Below, piece by piece: positions 45,400 through 55,085 of a DNA stretch of 64,000 nt. The stretch is from assembly GCA_030651375.1 (NCBI GenBank), contig JAUSFM010000003.1:120718-184717 (forward strand), given 5' to 3'. This DNA comes from Candidatus Woesearchaeota archaeon (lineage in GTDB: Archaea > Nanobdellota > Nanobdellia > Woesearchaeales > UBA12501). The position numbers and the translations under genes were made by a program. The notes under the pieces were generated by a model. That model was given only the letters and a program-made list of their open reading frames with translations. It made no database searches and was not told the origin of the DNA. The first letter of the stretch is position 1. Each line of letters begins with the position of its first letter.

Positions 45400-48300
45400 T
45401 TATGGCTGCGGAGCACTGACCATTATCTCGCCAGAAGCAGTGCCCGGTTGGACAACAACTTCTTTGCCGACAAGCTTGTCAGCGTAGCTCGAATATTCAG
45501 CCAGTACCTTGGTTGCGCGTCGGGTATCCGCTGCGCTCCATCCTGCAACGAGGAGTCCCATCTTGCCGCCCGCATGCTCATAGAGCTTGATGACAGCACT
45601 GCCTTCTTCAAGGCCGGACTCAGCGCCACACAGAGGCGTGTCTGATCCCATCCACTTGGCCGCGACACTGTTGATACAGGGTCCGCCAACCGCGACGATG
45701 TTCTGGCTTGTTTCTTGGCCAGCCACTTCGCTAGAGAGCTTTGCAGAGCCAACCGTGATTGGGTTGACTACAACTGCGCCGCCCTGCGTTGGACCTACAC
45801 GTGAGGTCTGGGTTGAACCGATGGTCACGAATACATCTGCGCCTCTCTGGCTCAGCGGGTATTCAATGGTCAGGTCGTTTGCGTCATTCGTGCTGGACTC
45901 GTCAGTCTGCTCAAAGAAGCCACCGTACGTTGTCAGACCTTGGATAAGGTCTTCTTCGTCCAGCGTCTGCATCTTGAGGAGGTTCTGCTTGTTGCCGAGC
46001 ACAGTTTTGTTGGCTGTGTCCTGGAACATCTGCGGCGACGGCACGACAAGGTTGACCTTGTTGCCCGTGTTTGCAAACAAGCTGAGGAAGACTACTTCAT
46101 CAGCTGATCTTCCAGCGCTTCCTGCACCCATCAATCCAGAGCCGTCAAACTCAGTTGCCCGTGTTGTCAGGCTGACTGAAAAGTTGACACCGGTCGAAAA
46201 GTTTATCGAATAAAACCGGAAGAACGACTCACCGATACCACCAGATATGTTGGTCGAGTTTCTCCACGACCTCTGGAGCTCACGGAGCTTTGACTCGTTC
46301 AGGTCGCCCAGCGAGGTTGAAGCCCCGTCAGAGAAGGGGAACTGCCATCCCTGTTCTGCAAAACCACCGGTTCCGCCCGAGAGGTTACCCACCACGCCAC
46401 CCGAGTCGTTAAAGACTTTGGTAACGTTGACACCACCAAGACGGAGAATACCGCCGCCATTTACGACGACATCAACCATCATAGCGTCTATGCGTGAGTC
46501 AGCGTTCTGGTCAATTGCCAGTGGGAACTTGCTGCTGCTTGCTGCACCAGCTTGGTTCTCGCCGTCGCTCACATACACGGTGTAGGTGTTACCACCAACG
46601 ATAAGGGTTGATGCCCTACCGAGGATGCAGGTGTTGGCGAGGTTCGTCGTGATGTAGGAAAGCTGTCGCTGTCCTGTTGCATCATCCTGGAAGGTAATCT
46701 TCCGGTTTGATGTATCAACACTCTCATACGAAAGTATGTGAGTGAATGACGTCTCATCGCCTTGCCCATAGCCGATGCCACCGGCATCAGTCAAGACAAA
46801 GTAGTCGCCTTCGTCAACGTTGAACCAGTTTCCACAGGTGTCTGAGTTAGGCATTGACTGGTTTCCCACGCCCGAAAGGGACCTGAAGAAGCCGTTGATA
46901 CCTTCCAACTCGAGACCGATGCCGTTCGTCTGGCCAAAGCCGACGTTGGTCTCGTTGATGTTACCTTCAACGAAAATCAGGTCGTCGTTATCGTCACCGT
47001 ATTTCGGCGACGTTGTTTCAGTGTCTCCTGAGTTGTCGATGAAGGGTATGTCATATTCGAGTCCTTCACGGTTGGTGAACTGGAGGTCATATCCGTTGTC
47101 TCCCTTGGAGTTAAAGCGGACGATTGACACTCCCGTGTCCATCAGGCCTTCGTAGCGGATGTCCCAGTCGTCTGAGAGCATACCTTCAGGCTCGTCCAAG
47201 TATTCGCGCAATCCGTGTCCCGGGGCGATAAAGAGGTCGCCTTTCGGAGCGTCGGACTTCAGCTTGTACTGGATAGACTGCAGCTCAAAGGTGTCACTAC
47301 TGTTAGTGTATGTGCCCTTGATCTTGACACGCGAGTCTTCAATATCCTCTTCGTGCACTTTTACGCCGCCGGGAACAAACGTGTCGTCGGTGAAGTTGCT
47401 GTCAGTGATTCTGACCTTGTTAGCGCCGAGGAAGAACTCCACGATGTCGCCGCCCGTCTCTTCATTTGCCTCGTTGGGCAAAAGGTCCCGGATGCCAATT
47501 TCAGTGCCATCACGGAGGACGTCGGTATCACCATCTTTGAGTTCGTCGGTAATTTCTCCGTTGACGGAGAATTTTGCGCTTTCCCGGTTGTCCGAGACAA
47601 TAACCAGTGTTACTTCGTACTCTTTGCCGTCGATGGTGTATGTTCTTGTTTCTCCTTCTTCAAGGGTGTCGAGAACATCGCCGCCGAGCAGTTCGAGAGC
47701 AATAACAGGTGTTGTTATGTCAGTCTGGATTTCAGTGTTAACCACGGAAAAGACTTTGCCGAGGATATTGAGTTCCTCGTCTTCGAGGTCGTTCAGAATC
47801 TTCGTGCCGCTTGTTCCGCTGCGGAAGTTAACGTCAGACTTGACGCCTTCTTCAAATTCCAGTTCGTACTGGAACATGGTGTTTCCGTCAACAAATTTCA
47901 AGTAGTCGCCGACAACGTCGTCTTCGTCTTCTTCAAAGACAATCGCGCCGGAGTCAATATAGTCAGCGTTTGTTTTGTCCTGGAACGTCTGGAAGCGCAG
48001 GTACTGGTTGTAGTCCGTGCTGCCTTTGTCCGTGACAATGGTTCCGCCCTGGAGGCCGGCAAGGTCAAACTCGGTGAGTACTTCCTTAACCTGTCCAATG
48101 GCTTCCTGGATTTCAAGCATGTCGTTTGGTTCTGAAATGGAAACTGCGTCTCCACTTATAGAAACAGCGCCACCCTGTCCACCCGGCTGCGTAGGCGCCG
48201 CAAGCGGCTGGCCCAGTGCAAACTGGAGACTAGTTGCGATGTCGATAGAACCGACGACGTCTTCTGCTGCTGCTTTGTCACCGACAACGATGACACCGTC

Positions 48301-48435
48301 AAACTGGCCGTTCTTGATAAACGAACCCGGATAGTTGCTGAGATCAGCAGCCATTGCTCCGAGCATCGTCGCACCAATCATGGACATGCCGACGCCTAGT
48401 GCAGCTATTTTTTTAATAGCCTTTACTACCTTCAT
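45400..48435 (-). CDS. S-layer protein (methanococcal type)
   Basis: The protein has 1,011 residues. A signal peptide is clear (MKVVKAIKKIAALGVGMS with Ala-Met-Ala-Ala near 27-30). The N-terminal mature part (SFIKNGQFDGVIVVGDKAAA) and the C-terminal IVAVGGPCINSVAAKWMG with a final VAGWSAADTRRATKVLAEY match the S_layer_N/S_layer_C families of Methanococcus-type S-layer glycoproteins. The rest is Asp/Gly/Thr-rich beta structure. It forms the cell's outer lattice. AAGGTG stands a few bases before the ATG, and a long leader is possible. Confidence 0.93.
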   Translation of the reverse strand: MKVVKAIKKIAALGVGMSMIGATMLGAMAADLSNYPGSFIKNGQFDGVIVVGDKAAAEDVVGSIDIATSLQFALGQPLAAPTQPGGQGGAVSISGDAVSISEPNDMLEIQEAIGQVKEVLTEFDLAGLQGGTIVTDKGSTDYNQYLRFQTFQDKTNADYIDSGAIVFEEDEDDVVGDYLKFVDGNTMFQYELEFEEGVKSDVNFRSGTSGTKILNDLEDEELNILGKVFSVVNTEIQTDITTPVIALELLGGDVLDTLEEGETRTYTIDGKEYEVTLVIVSDNRESAKFSVNGEITDELKDGDTDVLRDGTEIGIRDLLPNEANEETGGDIVEFFLGANKVRITDSNFTDDTFVPGGVKVHEEDIEDSRVKIKGTYTNSSDTFELQSIQYKLKSDAPKGDLFIAPGHGLREYLDEPEGMLSDDWDIRYEGLMDTGVSIVRFNSKGDNGYDLQFTNREGLEYDIPFIDNSGDTETTSPKYGDDNDDLIFVEGNINETNVGFGQTNGIGLELEGINGFFRSLSGVGNQSMPNSDTCGNWFNVDEGDYFVLTDAGGIGYGQGDETSFTHILSYESVDTSNRKITFQDDATGQRQLSYITTNLANTCILGRASTLIVGGNTYTVYVSDGENQAGAASSSKFPLAIDQNADSRIDAMMVDVVVNGGGILRLGGVNVTKVFNDSGGVVGNLSGGTGGFAEQGWQFPFSDGASTSLGDLNESKLRELQRSWRNSTNISGGIGESFFRFYSINFSTGVNFSVSLTTRATEFDGSGLMGAGSAGRSADEVVFLSLFANTGNKVNLVVPSPQMFQDTANKTVLGNKQNLLKMQTLDEEDLIQGLTTYGGFFEQTDESSTNDANDLTIEYPLSQRGADVFVTIGSTQTSRVGPTQGGAVVVNPITVGSAKLSSEVAGQETSQNIVAVGGPCINSVAAKWMGSDTPLCGAESGLEEGSAVIKLYEHAGGKMGLLVAGWSAADTRRATKVLAEYSSYADKLVGKEVVVQPGTASGEIMVSAPQP

Positions 48436-48942
48436 CTAAACACCTTCCCAGATTTCTCTGGTGTGATGGGCTATCCTTTGCTCTACCCTTCTATCTTTTT
48501 ACCCTCTGATTCTTGATACCCCATTGATGCGGCTAAACACCAATAAGGTAATTCTTGAATATGATGACTCAGGCGCACAATGCCCAAACATCCGTAATCT
48601 GTTGGCTATACTTGAGCAGGAAATTTCTGTGTTTTTAAAGTTTGTGGACGCTGATGGTTTTCGGTTGGTTGATTCCATCTTATACACCTTTTATTGCTGT
48701 TTTATGGCCACTTGAGCATGTCATTATTGATGAGTGCTCATTAGTGGTTTGTGTTGGTAGTGTGTAGTTGGTAGCGGATGGTGGCGAGCAGTTATTTTTC
48801 CTGCACAGCCACATGGCCACAAACGACCAGCGACAAAGAACTACCAAGCGTGCATAATATAAATACCTTTCCTGGGAACAAAGCAGGGAAGAAAGGAGAA
48901 TAAAGGCCCATTTGCGATTTTGTTTATTTTTAGGCGTCCGAA
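48436..48942. other. S-layer upstream region
   Basis: This 507-base gap has no convincing gene. On the minus strand, TATA-like boxes that could serve the S-layer gene lie at 48851-48870 (AAAGGTATTTATATTATGCA, the strongest), about 48680-48690 and 48631-48642. Use of the first would give a leader of about 400 bases. A 62-codon minus-strand frame (48499-48687) is probably by chance. Confidence 0.45.
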
Positions 48943-50394
48943 CTATGAAATTGATTTTGCCAGTGTTTCAAGCTGCTGGCGAAGGATCGGCTCGAGCTCA
49001 AGCTTCAGCACTTGAGTACAATACGACCGCGCTTTCTCCGGTTGCTGTACCTGCACCAGCAAGTTGATGAGGTTAGTATAGAAGCTGACGGTGCCGGGGT
49101 ATTGAGTGATAGCGGCTTCAAGCAATGTAATGGCCTTGTCGCCGTTGCCTGACAATAGATACGCAGTATAGAGGTTGTTGTACACCAGTTCAATGTATGT
49201 GTGCATACCTGCTTTTTCTGCCTCTGCCTTGGCCTTTTCGAGGATTTTAACCGCTTCTCCCGTCTTGGAGTCTTGGATCAGGCCAAAGCCGACCATGTTG
49301 AGAATTTCAGGGTCAGTAATATTGTTTCGCAGTGCAGTCACCAGAATTTGGAGGGCTGCCCGTGGCCGTGCCTGCTGAAACAGCAGCGCAGCAAGCAGCA
49401 GGTAGCTCGGGCGCAGGCCGGCGTTGAACTCGATGCTCGTGCGCAGCTGCTGTTCTGCCTCGTCGCGCTTTCCCGCTTTGAGCAGAAGGACGGCAATGCG
49501 ATAATAGAGGGAGGTGTTCTTGCTAAGCATATGTTTGTGCTTGTGCTTCTCATCTGCGCCGGCTGCTTTCTGGAAAAACACCAGTGCCTGCTGATCCTCG
49601 CCGAGTTCCTCATGCATGCACGCGCGGTCAAAAAAAAGTTTCGGGTCATGCGGATGCTCACTGCACTGCTTTTCGAGAATGCTCAGGTACAGCCGATTTT
49701 TTGCAGTCTCCTGTTCCGGCAGTTCAGAAGGAAATGCATGGAAAAAAATGTCAGCGCCTGCAATTTGGGCTTTTTTTTCAAACAGCGCATCCTCAAGGGT
49801 CTCAAAAATTCGGTACTTGTAGCGGTATTTTTTATTTTTGAACAGCCGGATGTTCGGCACGTCAATAAATGATGTTGCGCCTTCGCCGCGCGTGGCAATC
49901 TGCTTTCCCAACGAAGAAAAATCGAGCTGTTTTCCTGCCTGTCGACGATACTGACGCCGGGTGAGGAGATATGCTTCCGGCCCATCGTAGCTAAGAATAG
50001 TGTGTACCTTTCGTGCGTCTTTCTCGGTGAGCACTTCATCCTGCTCGAGCATGAGCACCCACTGGCCCGATGCTTTGGTGAGCGCCTTGTTGCGCGCTGC
50101 TGCAAAATCAAGCTCGGAGTTGAGCTGGGGAAAATCAATGAGGTGGAGAGGAATGTTTTTGTTTGATTTTTCAAGTGAATCAGCATACGATTTCACGACG
50201 GCCTGCGTCGAATCGGTACTGCCAGTATCAACGACAATAAACTCGTTCGCCAATCCGCGAAGAGAATCAAGTGCATCCTCGATCGTTACTGCGCCGTTGC
50301 GGGTGATAACGCAGACAGTCAGAAGCGAAGAAGTAAGGGAAGATGTTTGCGCAGATACCGGTTGAGTGGGAGCCGATGCCAATTTTTTTGCCAT
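48943..50394 (-). CDS. Family 2 glycosyltransferase with TPR repeats
   Basis: The protein has 483 residues. Residues about 25-240 are a GT2 domain of the SPBc2/WaaE-like type: VCVITRNGAVTIEDALDSL, VVDTGSTDST, and LEQDE in the DxD position. Residues about 245-480 are tetratricopeptide repeats. The TPR part may hold acceptor or partner proteins. It is upstream of the S-layer gene on the same strand, so surface glycosylation is a reasonable guess. Confidence 0.87.
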   Translation of the reverse strand: MAKKLASAPTQPVSAQTSSLTSSLLTVCVITRNGAVTIEDALDSLRGLANEFIVVDTGSTDSTQAVVKSYADSLEKSNKNIPLHLIDFPQLNSELDFAAARNKALTKASGQWVLMLEQDEVLTEKDARKVHTILSYDGPEAYLLTRRQYRRQAGKQLDFSSLGKQIATRGEGATSFIDVPNIRLFKNKKYRYKYRIFETLEDALFEKKAQIAGADIFFHAFPSELPEQETAKNRLYLSILEKQCSEHPHDPKLFFDRACMHEELGEDQQALVFFQKAAGADEKHKHKHMLSKNTSLYYRIAVLLLKAGKRDEAEQQLRTSIEFNAGLRPSYLLLAALLFQQARPRAALQILVTALRNNITDPEILNMVGFGLIQDSKTGEAVKILEKAKAEAEKAGMHTYIELVYNNLYTAYLLSGNGDKAITLLEAAITQYPGTVSFYTNLINLLVQVQQPEKARSYCTQVLKLELEPILRQQLETLAKSIS

Positions 50395-50488
50395 TCTTGA
50401 AAAGAGGAAAGAAGGGTTTTATTAAGTTAATGGAAGAAGAGCAAGAAGAGGTACCGTGAGAGATTACAAATCAATAGATTAGAACAAA

Positions 50489-50869
50489 TTATTTAACAAG
50501 AACCGCGTTAACCAATCCATCCTGACCCGGCCTGCTGGTGACTTTTGCGCGGCCTTTTTCCGTCTCAACAACGGCACCTTTGGTGATGATGTTTCGCCGG
50601 ACAAAGTTTCGGTTTGCCGGATTATCAACGACAGACGTGATTTTGACTTTTGAGGATTTCTTGGTCTTTGGGTCAGTCAGGTTTGCATACGACGCAAAGG
50701 CACGTTTCAGCTTCACATCGCCGCCTTTGGTACGGAACTGTTTGAGCAGGTCAGCGCCGATGGATGTATTCGTCGGCAGGTTTCCCTTATGCATCAGCTT
50801 CCGTTTACGGAATGGAACGTACCGTGAGCCAGTTTTGCTCCGGTGCCCTTTTGAGTGATCAACGACCAT
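50489..50869 (-). CDS. rps8e: Ribosomal protein S8e
   Basis: The protein has 126 residues. It has the S8e core with TKGGDVKLKR, NPANRNFVRRNIITKG and the terminal VTSRPGQDGLVNAVLV. It belongs to the 30S subunit. A minus-strand ACATATAAATAAG at about 50891-50903 puts the transcript start close to the ATG. Confidence 0.97.
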   Translation of the reverse strand: MVVDHSKGHRSKTGSRYVPFRKRKLMHKGNLPTNTSIGADLLKQFRTKGGDVKLKRAFASYANLTDPKTKKSSKVKITSVVDNPANRNFVRRNIITKGAVVETEKGRAKVTSRPGQDGLVNAVLVK

Positions 50870-50983
50870 ATGCTACCTGAACCGCCCCACTTATTTATAT
50901 GTTTTTCTAATTATGTTTACGTTTGCAGCGTGCGGTTTGCAACGGTGTACTCCAAACTGTAAACTCCGAACCCCAAACTAAAG

Positions 50984-50993
50984 CTTTATATAT
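50984..50993 (+). promoter_or_regulatory. TATA box of the LSm-L37e operon
   Basis: CTTTATATAT predicts a start near 51014, about 25 bases before the ATG at 51040. Confidence 0.55.
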
Positions 50994-51039
50994 CAGCAGC
51001 CATCAAACCTGATTATTTACCTTTTTTGAGGGGTGTACT

Positions 51040-51264
51040 ATGGAACAAGCACGACCGTTAGATGCATTAAACGACTCACGCGGAAAGCGCGTCATTGTCG
51101 AGTTAAAAAATGGAAAGCAATTCGTTGGCAAGCTCAAGGCATTTGATGTTCACATCAATGTTGTTCTGACTGAAGCCGAGGAAAAGTCCGGTGAGGAACT
51201 GCTCAGAAAAGTGGGCACGGTCTTCATCCGCGGCGACACGATCACCGTATTGTTCCCGGCATAA
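51040..51264 (+). CDS. Sm-like archaeal protein (LSm)
   Basis: The protein has 74 residues, the usual length. Sm motif 1 (GKRVIVELKNGKQFVGKLKAFDVHINVVL) and Sm motif 2 (FIRGDTITVL) are complete. LSm proteins form heptameric rings that bind U-rich RNA. GAGGGG precedes the start. The L37e gene follows after 32 bases, as in many archaea. Confidence 0.96.
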   Translation: MEQARPLDALNDSRGKRVIVELKNGKQFVGKLKAFDVHINVVLTEAEEKSGEELLRKVGTVFIRGDTITVLFPA

Positions 51265-51296
51265 CATAACGTCGGGATACATAAATAGGCGAAACG

Positions 51297-51461
51297 ATGA
51301 CCAAAGGAACCGCATCCAAAGGAAAGCATTCTGGAAAGAAGACTCATATCTACTGTCGGCGCTGCGGCGGCCACAGCTACCACAAACGCCATAAAATCTG
51401 CGCGAAGTGCGGCTTTGGAAAAACTCCGCGGCAACGAAGTTATAGCTGGCAGAAGAAGTGA
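51297..51461 (+). CDS. rpl37e: Ribosomal protein L37e
   Basis: This short gene encodes 54 residues beginning [20 protein letters not shown]. It has the L37e zinc fingers (CRRCG and CAKCGFG) and the conserved basic end with [12 protein letters not shown]. It is a 50S subunit protein and follows LSm in the usual order. The next gene starts three bases after its stop. Confidence 0.95.
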   Translation: MTKGTASKGKHSGKKTHIYCRRCGGHSYHKRHKICAKCGFGKTPRQRSYSWQKK

Positions 51462-51464
51462 AGT

Positions 51465-51776
51465 ATGGGAAATATTGATGATCTTGTTCCGAACTACCGT
51501 GAAGGAGATTTTCGGGGTGAACGTCCGTTTCGAGAAGAATTTCGAGGCCTGGTATATCACTTAACGTATCCTGTTATTGAAGTTGAAAGAGAGATGTTGT
51601 TCTGGACAAATCAAGGGTACCGAGTTGGAATCATCTATGGATTCATGACTGAAAAAGGTCCGGCATCATCTTTTAATGTGTATGGTGATATTCCTGTATG
51701 GGCGCAGGATAAATTAAAGCAGAGTGGCGTCACTGTTACTTTGAAAAAACCTCGCGGAGAATTTGAACGGATATAG
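51465..51776 (+). CDS. Small unknown protein
   Basis: The protein has 103 residues, and its ATG lies three bases after the L37e stop, with AAGTGA overlapping the stop. It looks like a small globular alpha/beta protein with no membrane segment. No family is recognised. Close coupling to LSm and L37e suggests a link with RNA or translation, but this is only context. Confidence 0.65.
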   Translation: MGNIDDLVPNYREGDFRGERPFREEFRGLVYHLTYPVIEVEREMLFWTNQGYRVGIIYGFMTEKGPASSFNVYGDIPVWAQDKLKQSGVTVTLKKPRGEFERI

Positions 51777-51833
51777 ATTAGGCAAAGATTACGCAATTTT
51801 TTATACACGACAGAAAAAGGAATAGTTCGAATT

Positions 51834-52820
51834 TTATCGTTCTGTGTTCGTCATCCGTGTCCATGCGCTCTCGTAGCGCTCGGTGCTCTGAACCGGAGCA
51901 ATTCTCTGCGCGTTATCAATTAAAAAACCAGGTGGTTGACTAACGCCGTCACGGAACACAAGTGTTCCACTTTGAGGATCGTACGCGCGAAGCACATGGC
52001 CAGCTGCTTGCGCACTTTCAACAAGTTCGTTGACTGGTGCATCAGCTTTCGGCTGAAGAAGATAATCATTTTCGCGAACAAAGGGGCCAACAAGGCGACG
52101 AGCATGCTGGCGCAACGGAGCTGTTTTTCCCTGATCAAAATAAACGAGTCTCCGTTTCTCGTCGTACGACACGCGTGTTTCCGTACCACAATCAATGATT
52201 GCAGTTGTGTAGGAACGAAGACGCTGGAATTGTGCATGAGTCAAATAGGTTGAATCAAGGCGGAAGAGAAGTGGATCACGAACTGAGAGGGATGACAATG
52301 AGCCTTCACTTTGTGTTGCAAGCTCTGAAGCAAATGTTTGACCTTCAGATCTGCTGGACTCGGTCAAGTGAAGAATCAAAGTAGGGTGATAGTGTATTGC
52401 GGGATCACGCGTTGGTTCAAGAAAGGACTCTTCAAATGCATCGACAGATGATATAGGGCGTTGGGGCGAACTGGTAGGAACTGAAAATCCAAGAATCGTG
52501 CCGGAAATGTCGTCAGTCAAAGGAGATGTACCTGCTGAAGGCTTTGATTCTTTTTTTGGTTCTTGAAATGCTTTCCAAAACGCATCAAGAGAACCATAGC
52601 GCCCTTCTTCGGCCATTTTTGTTACCAGTGCGCTGGTATGGTCAAGATCTGCCCGAACAGCTTGTGCAACTACTCCTGCTGCTTCAGCGCGTTGGCGTTC
52701 ACGTTCGTCGTCATATTCTTTAAAAATGGGACCAACAAGTGCATCAACACGTGCGTATAGCTCGGCATCACTTCGGGGTAAACGGTCAGTTCTCATTCTC
52801 TCAGCACTCACAAGCTCCAT
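51834..52820 (-). CDS. Unknown protein with an internal repeat
   Basis: The protein has 328 residues. Residues 1-75 are helical and charged, followed by a Ser/Pro-rich linker. The C-terminal half contains two related units, one around SYDEKRRLVYFDQGKTAP (about 215-245) and one around AYDPQSGTLVFRDGVSQPPG (about 278-300). The second also resembles the proteins encoded at 62342-64000. A minus-strand GTTTATAAATT at about 52862-52872 is its likely promoter. Function unknown. Confidence 0.65.
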   Translation of the reverse strand: MELVSAERMRTDRLPRSDAELYARVDALVGPIFKEYDDERERQRAEAAGVVAQAVRADLDHTSALVTKMAEEGRYGSLDAFWKAFQEPKKESKPSAGTSPLTDDISGTILGFSVPTSSPQRPISSVDAFEESFLEPTRDPAIHYHPTLILHLTESSRSEGQTFASELATQSEGSLSSLSVRDPLLFRLDSTYLTHAQFQRLRSYTTAIIDCGTETRVSYDEKRRLVYFDQGKTAPLRQHARRLVGPFVRENDYLLQPKADAPVNELVESAQAAGHVLRAYDPQSGTLVFRDGVSQPPGFLIDNAQRIAPVQSTERYESAWTRMTNTER

Positions 52821-52923
52821 ATAACGCCTCTTTTTTAGTAAAACCTCTTATTTTTGTTGGTAATTTATAAACATTTCGGTTTCGGCGGACAAAATTTAAA
52901 TAAAACAACGAGAACAAGAAAGT

Positions 52924-53778
52924 ATGACGTCGAATTTCTCCACGCTCCATTTCGGCACTGCAGGCATGCCCAGCAGCACGAACAAAACCAGCGGATTCAA
53001 CACGGCAAACGGCATTCGCCGCGTCAAGGAACTTGGATTGGGATGTATGGAGCTGGAATTTGTGCGCAGCGTCAACATCAGCAAAGAACGCGCGCCTGAA
53101 GTGAGAAACGCAGCGCAGGAAACCGGCGTTGCGCTAACGTGCCACGGCCAGTATTTTATCAATCTCAATTCGATTGACGCAGCGAAACAAAAAGCGAGCG
53201 TTGAGCGCGTGCTGAACGCTGCCCGAATTGCGAGTTTGTGCGGCGCGTGGAGCATGTGCTTCCACGCCGGATTTTTTCTGGGGCAGGAACCGGCAAAGGT
53301 GCATGAAAAAATAAAAAAAACAATGAAAGACATTGTCGCAACGCTCAAGGACGAAGGCCACACGCTCTGGATTCGCCCGGAAACAACCGGCAAGCCAACC
53401 CAATTTGGCAGTATTTACGAGCTCGTGCAGTTGAGCACCGAACTGGAACAAGTTCTTCCGTGCATTGACTTTGCCCACCTGCACGCGCGCGAAGGAAAAC
53501 TGAACACACGCAGTGAATGGGAAGAAGTTCTTGCGCTGATTGAAAAAAAACTCGGCAAAGAGGCGTTGAAACAGATGCACATCCATCTGAACGGGATTGT
53601 GTATGGGCCAAAAGGGGAAAAGCATCACGTCAATCTGGATGATCCCGCGTCAGATTTCAAGTACAAAGAGCTTCTTGGCGTGCTAAAAGAGTATAAAGTC
53701 GCCGGCACGGTGACGTGTGAGAGCCCTGACACGCAAGGCGACGCGCTGATTTTGAAGAATACGTATGAGAAATGCTAA
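52924..53778 (+). CDS. Endonuclease IV-like TIM-barrel protein
   Basis: The protein has 284 residues. The AP endonuclease 2 / xylose isomerase-like fold is indicated by LGLGCMELEFV, LTCHGQYFINLNS, MCFHAGFF, RPETTGKPTQFGS and CIDFAHLHAR, with His, Glu and Asp in the metal positions of endonuclease IV. It probably cuts DNA at abasic sites. A TATA-like AAATTTAAATAAAA at about 52887-52900 implies a leaderless transcript. Confidence 0.87.
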   Translation: MTSNFSTLHFGTAGMPSSTNKTSGFNTANGIRRVKELGLGCMELEFVRSVNISKERAPEVRNAAQETGVALTCHGQYFINLNSIDAAKQKASVERVLNAARIASLCGAWSMCFHAGFFLGQEPAKVHEKIKKTMKDIVATLKDEGHTLWIRPETTGKPTQFGSIYELVQLSTELEQVLPCIDFAHLHAREGKLNTRSEWEEVLALIEKKLGKEALKQMHIHLNGIVYGPKGEKHHVNLDDPASDFKYKELLGVLKEYKVAGTVTCESPDTQGDALILKNTYEKC

Positions 53779-53830
53779 AAAGAAGATAGATAGTTTCTCC
53801 AAAAAAAAGAAAAGATAAAAAATAAATAGT

Positions 53831-54301
53831 TTAATGGTACGGATATTCTGGCTGTGAAAGCTCAGATTCGCTCATTTCGGGAATCTCTTCGATCACCGGC
53901 GGCTCTATCCGAACTTGCTGCTCTTCCCGGGGGAAATCCAGACCACGATGCACCAAGTGAATGGTCGCCTTTTGCGGCTGGAATATCTCCCGTAGGTACT
54001 TCATAGCTCGCTCGACATCAAACGTTTTGCACGAGAACATGTCGATGAAGACGTAGTTTTTCTCCGGGAACGTGTGGATGCTGATATGTGATTCAGCAAT
54101 CACCACAAACCCAGTGACTCCCCAGTCTTCAGGTAGTTTTCCCTCCTTGTATTCCATACAAAAGGGGGGAATGAGCTTAGTCATACCCATGGTGGAAGGA
54201 AGCTCGTCGAGAATGTCGTAGACGAGTTTAAGGCTCGTTAACTTCTCTCTCGCACACCCCGACAGGTCAAGTGTCAGGTGAGGTCCAAATGCTTCGTTCA
54301 T
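53831..54301 (-). CDS. speD: S-adenosylmethionine decarboxylase proenzyme
   Basis: The start at 54301 (GGAAGGTGA just before it) matches the family N terminus; an ATG at 54355 would add 18 residues. The protein has 156 residues. Self-cleavage at Glu70-Ser71 would make the pyruvoyl group; His76 and Cys91 stand at the spacing known in this family. It makes decarboxylated S-adenosylmethionine for polyamines. In some archaea a close relative decarboxylates arginine instead. A minus-strand GATTTAAAAATAAG lies at 54400-54413. Confidence 0.92.
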   Translation of the reverse strand: MNEAFGPHLTLDLSGCAREKLTSLKLVYDILDELPSTMGMTKLIPPFCMEYKEGKLPEDWGVTGFVVIAESHISIHTFPEKNYVFIDMFSCKTFDVERAMKYLREIFQPQKATIHLVHRGLDFPREEQQVRIEPPVIEEIPEMSESELSQPEYPYH

Positions 54302-54414
54302 GTCACCTTCCTTCTTTGTTTTTGTTGTAAATTTTGATGTTTGGGTTGTTTGCATTTTCGTGAAAGTCCGTGAAAGACTTTTAGTACTCTGTATGAAAAC
54401 TTATTTTTAAATCT

Positions 54415-54744
54415 TACGGTTTTGAAGGTTGTGACGAAGTCTCTATGCGGCATTTATCGACGACAAAACCATTTTTTTAAAATTTCGGAGTTTCTCGGAA
54501 AATTTCCGGGAAAAAACCGGCAAAAAGTTTCTAAAAAAATATCGACGACAAAATCAGGCGGTTGCGGGGAGCGTGGAGCAGGCTGCCGGAAAAAAGGGCA
54601 AAAAGTGCCGCGCCGGCGGTGTTTCGCAAACCAGCGCTGAACCGACCGGCGAATGTTTTGTTTTTGTTTTTTTAGGGAAAAAAGTGGCTGAAAGAAAAAA
54701 ATTCCTTAAAAAATCATGAAAAGAAGGAAAAATATTAAAAAATC
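54415..54744. repeat. Intergenic region with direct and inverted repeats
   Basis: No gene is seen. TATCGACGACAAAA occurs twice, at 54455-54468 and 54540-54553. CGGAAAATTTCCG at 54496-54508 is palindromic, and further CCGG-rich short repeats follow (54516-54660). The region differs from the flanking AT-rich gaps and resembles the repeats at 60685-60790. It may encode an RNA or be a mobile-repeat remnant. Confidence 0.45.
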
Positions 54745-55023
54745 TTACTTCAGCTCTTTGTCAACGGCTTTTTTGAAGCTGGCGAACGTCTTTTTCATCC
54801 GGCCAAGCGCTTCAATCACTGCTTTTCGCGGTGTTTTTCCGCTTGAAGTGTCAATCGTGAACTGCGGCACGCCAATAAGCGGATGGGCAATGGCGTATGT
54901 TGCAGCCTTGATGTCTTTGTCGTTGTGTAATTCTTCTTTGAGAAGGTTGCAGAATGTATGATCCTCACCCTTGAGGTCAAAAATAAGGCGAGTTTTGGTT
55001 TCTTCAACGACAACGAGCTCCAT
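54745..55023 (-). CDS. rpo11: DNA-directed RNA polymerase subunit Rpo11 (L)
   Basis: The protein has 92 residues. The core DHTFCNLLKEEL and YAIAHPLIGVPQF are the signature of RpoL/Rpb11, which pairs with Rpo3 in polymerase assembly. It is followed on the same strand by an intergenic repeat region. Confidence 0.96.
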   Translation of the reverse strand: MELVVVEETKTRLIFDLKGEDHTFCNLLKEELHNDKDIKAATYAIAHPLIGVPQFTIDTSSGKTPRKAVIEALGRMKKTFASFKKAVDKELK

Positions 55024-55085
55024 GAAGCACCAAAAGAACGCTGGTTATTTATAAATCTTTGGGTGAGGAAAAGAGTAAGAAAGTG

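Noticed and set aside
47215..48135. Plus-strand open frame of 306 codons opposite the S-layer gene
   Set aside because: The minus-strand S-layer gene has a signal peptide and family motifs; the plus-strand frame has no start signals.
48499..48687. A 62-codon minus-strand frame in the S-layer upstream region with GGTG before its ATG
   Set aside because: No conserved features and odd composition; it overlaps TATA-like sequences, so it is treated as leader or promoter DNA.
54415..54744. CRISPR-like array, because of repeated short sequences
   Set aside because: Only two copies of a 14-base direct repeat occur, without regular spacers.
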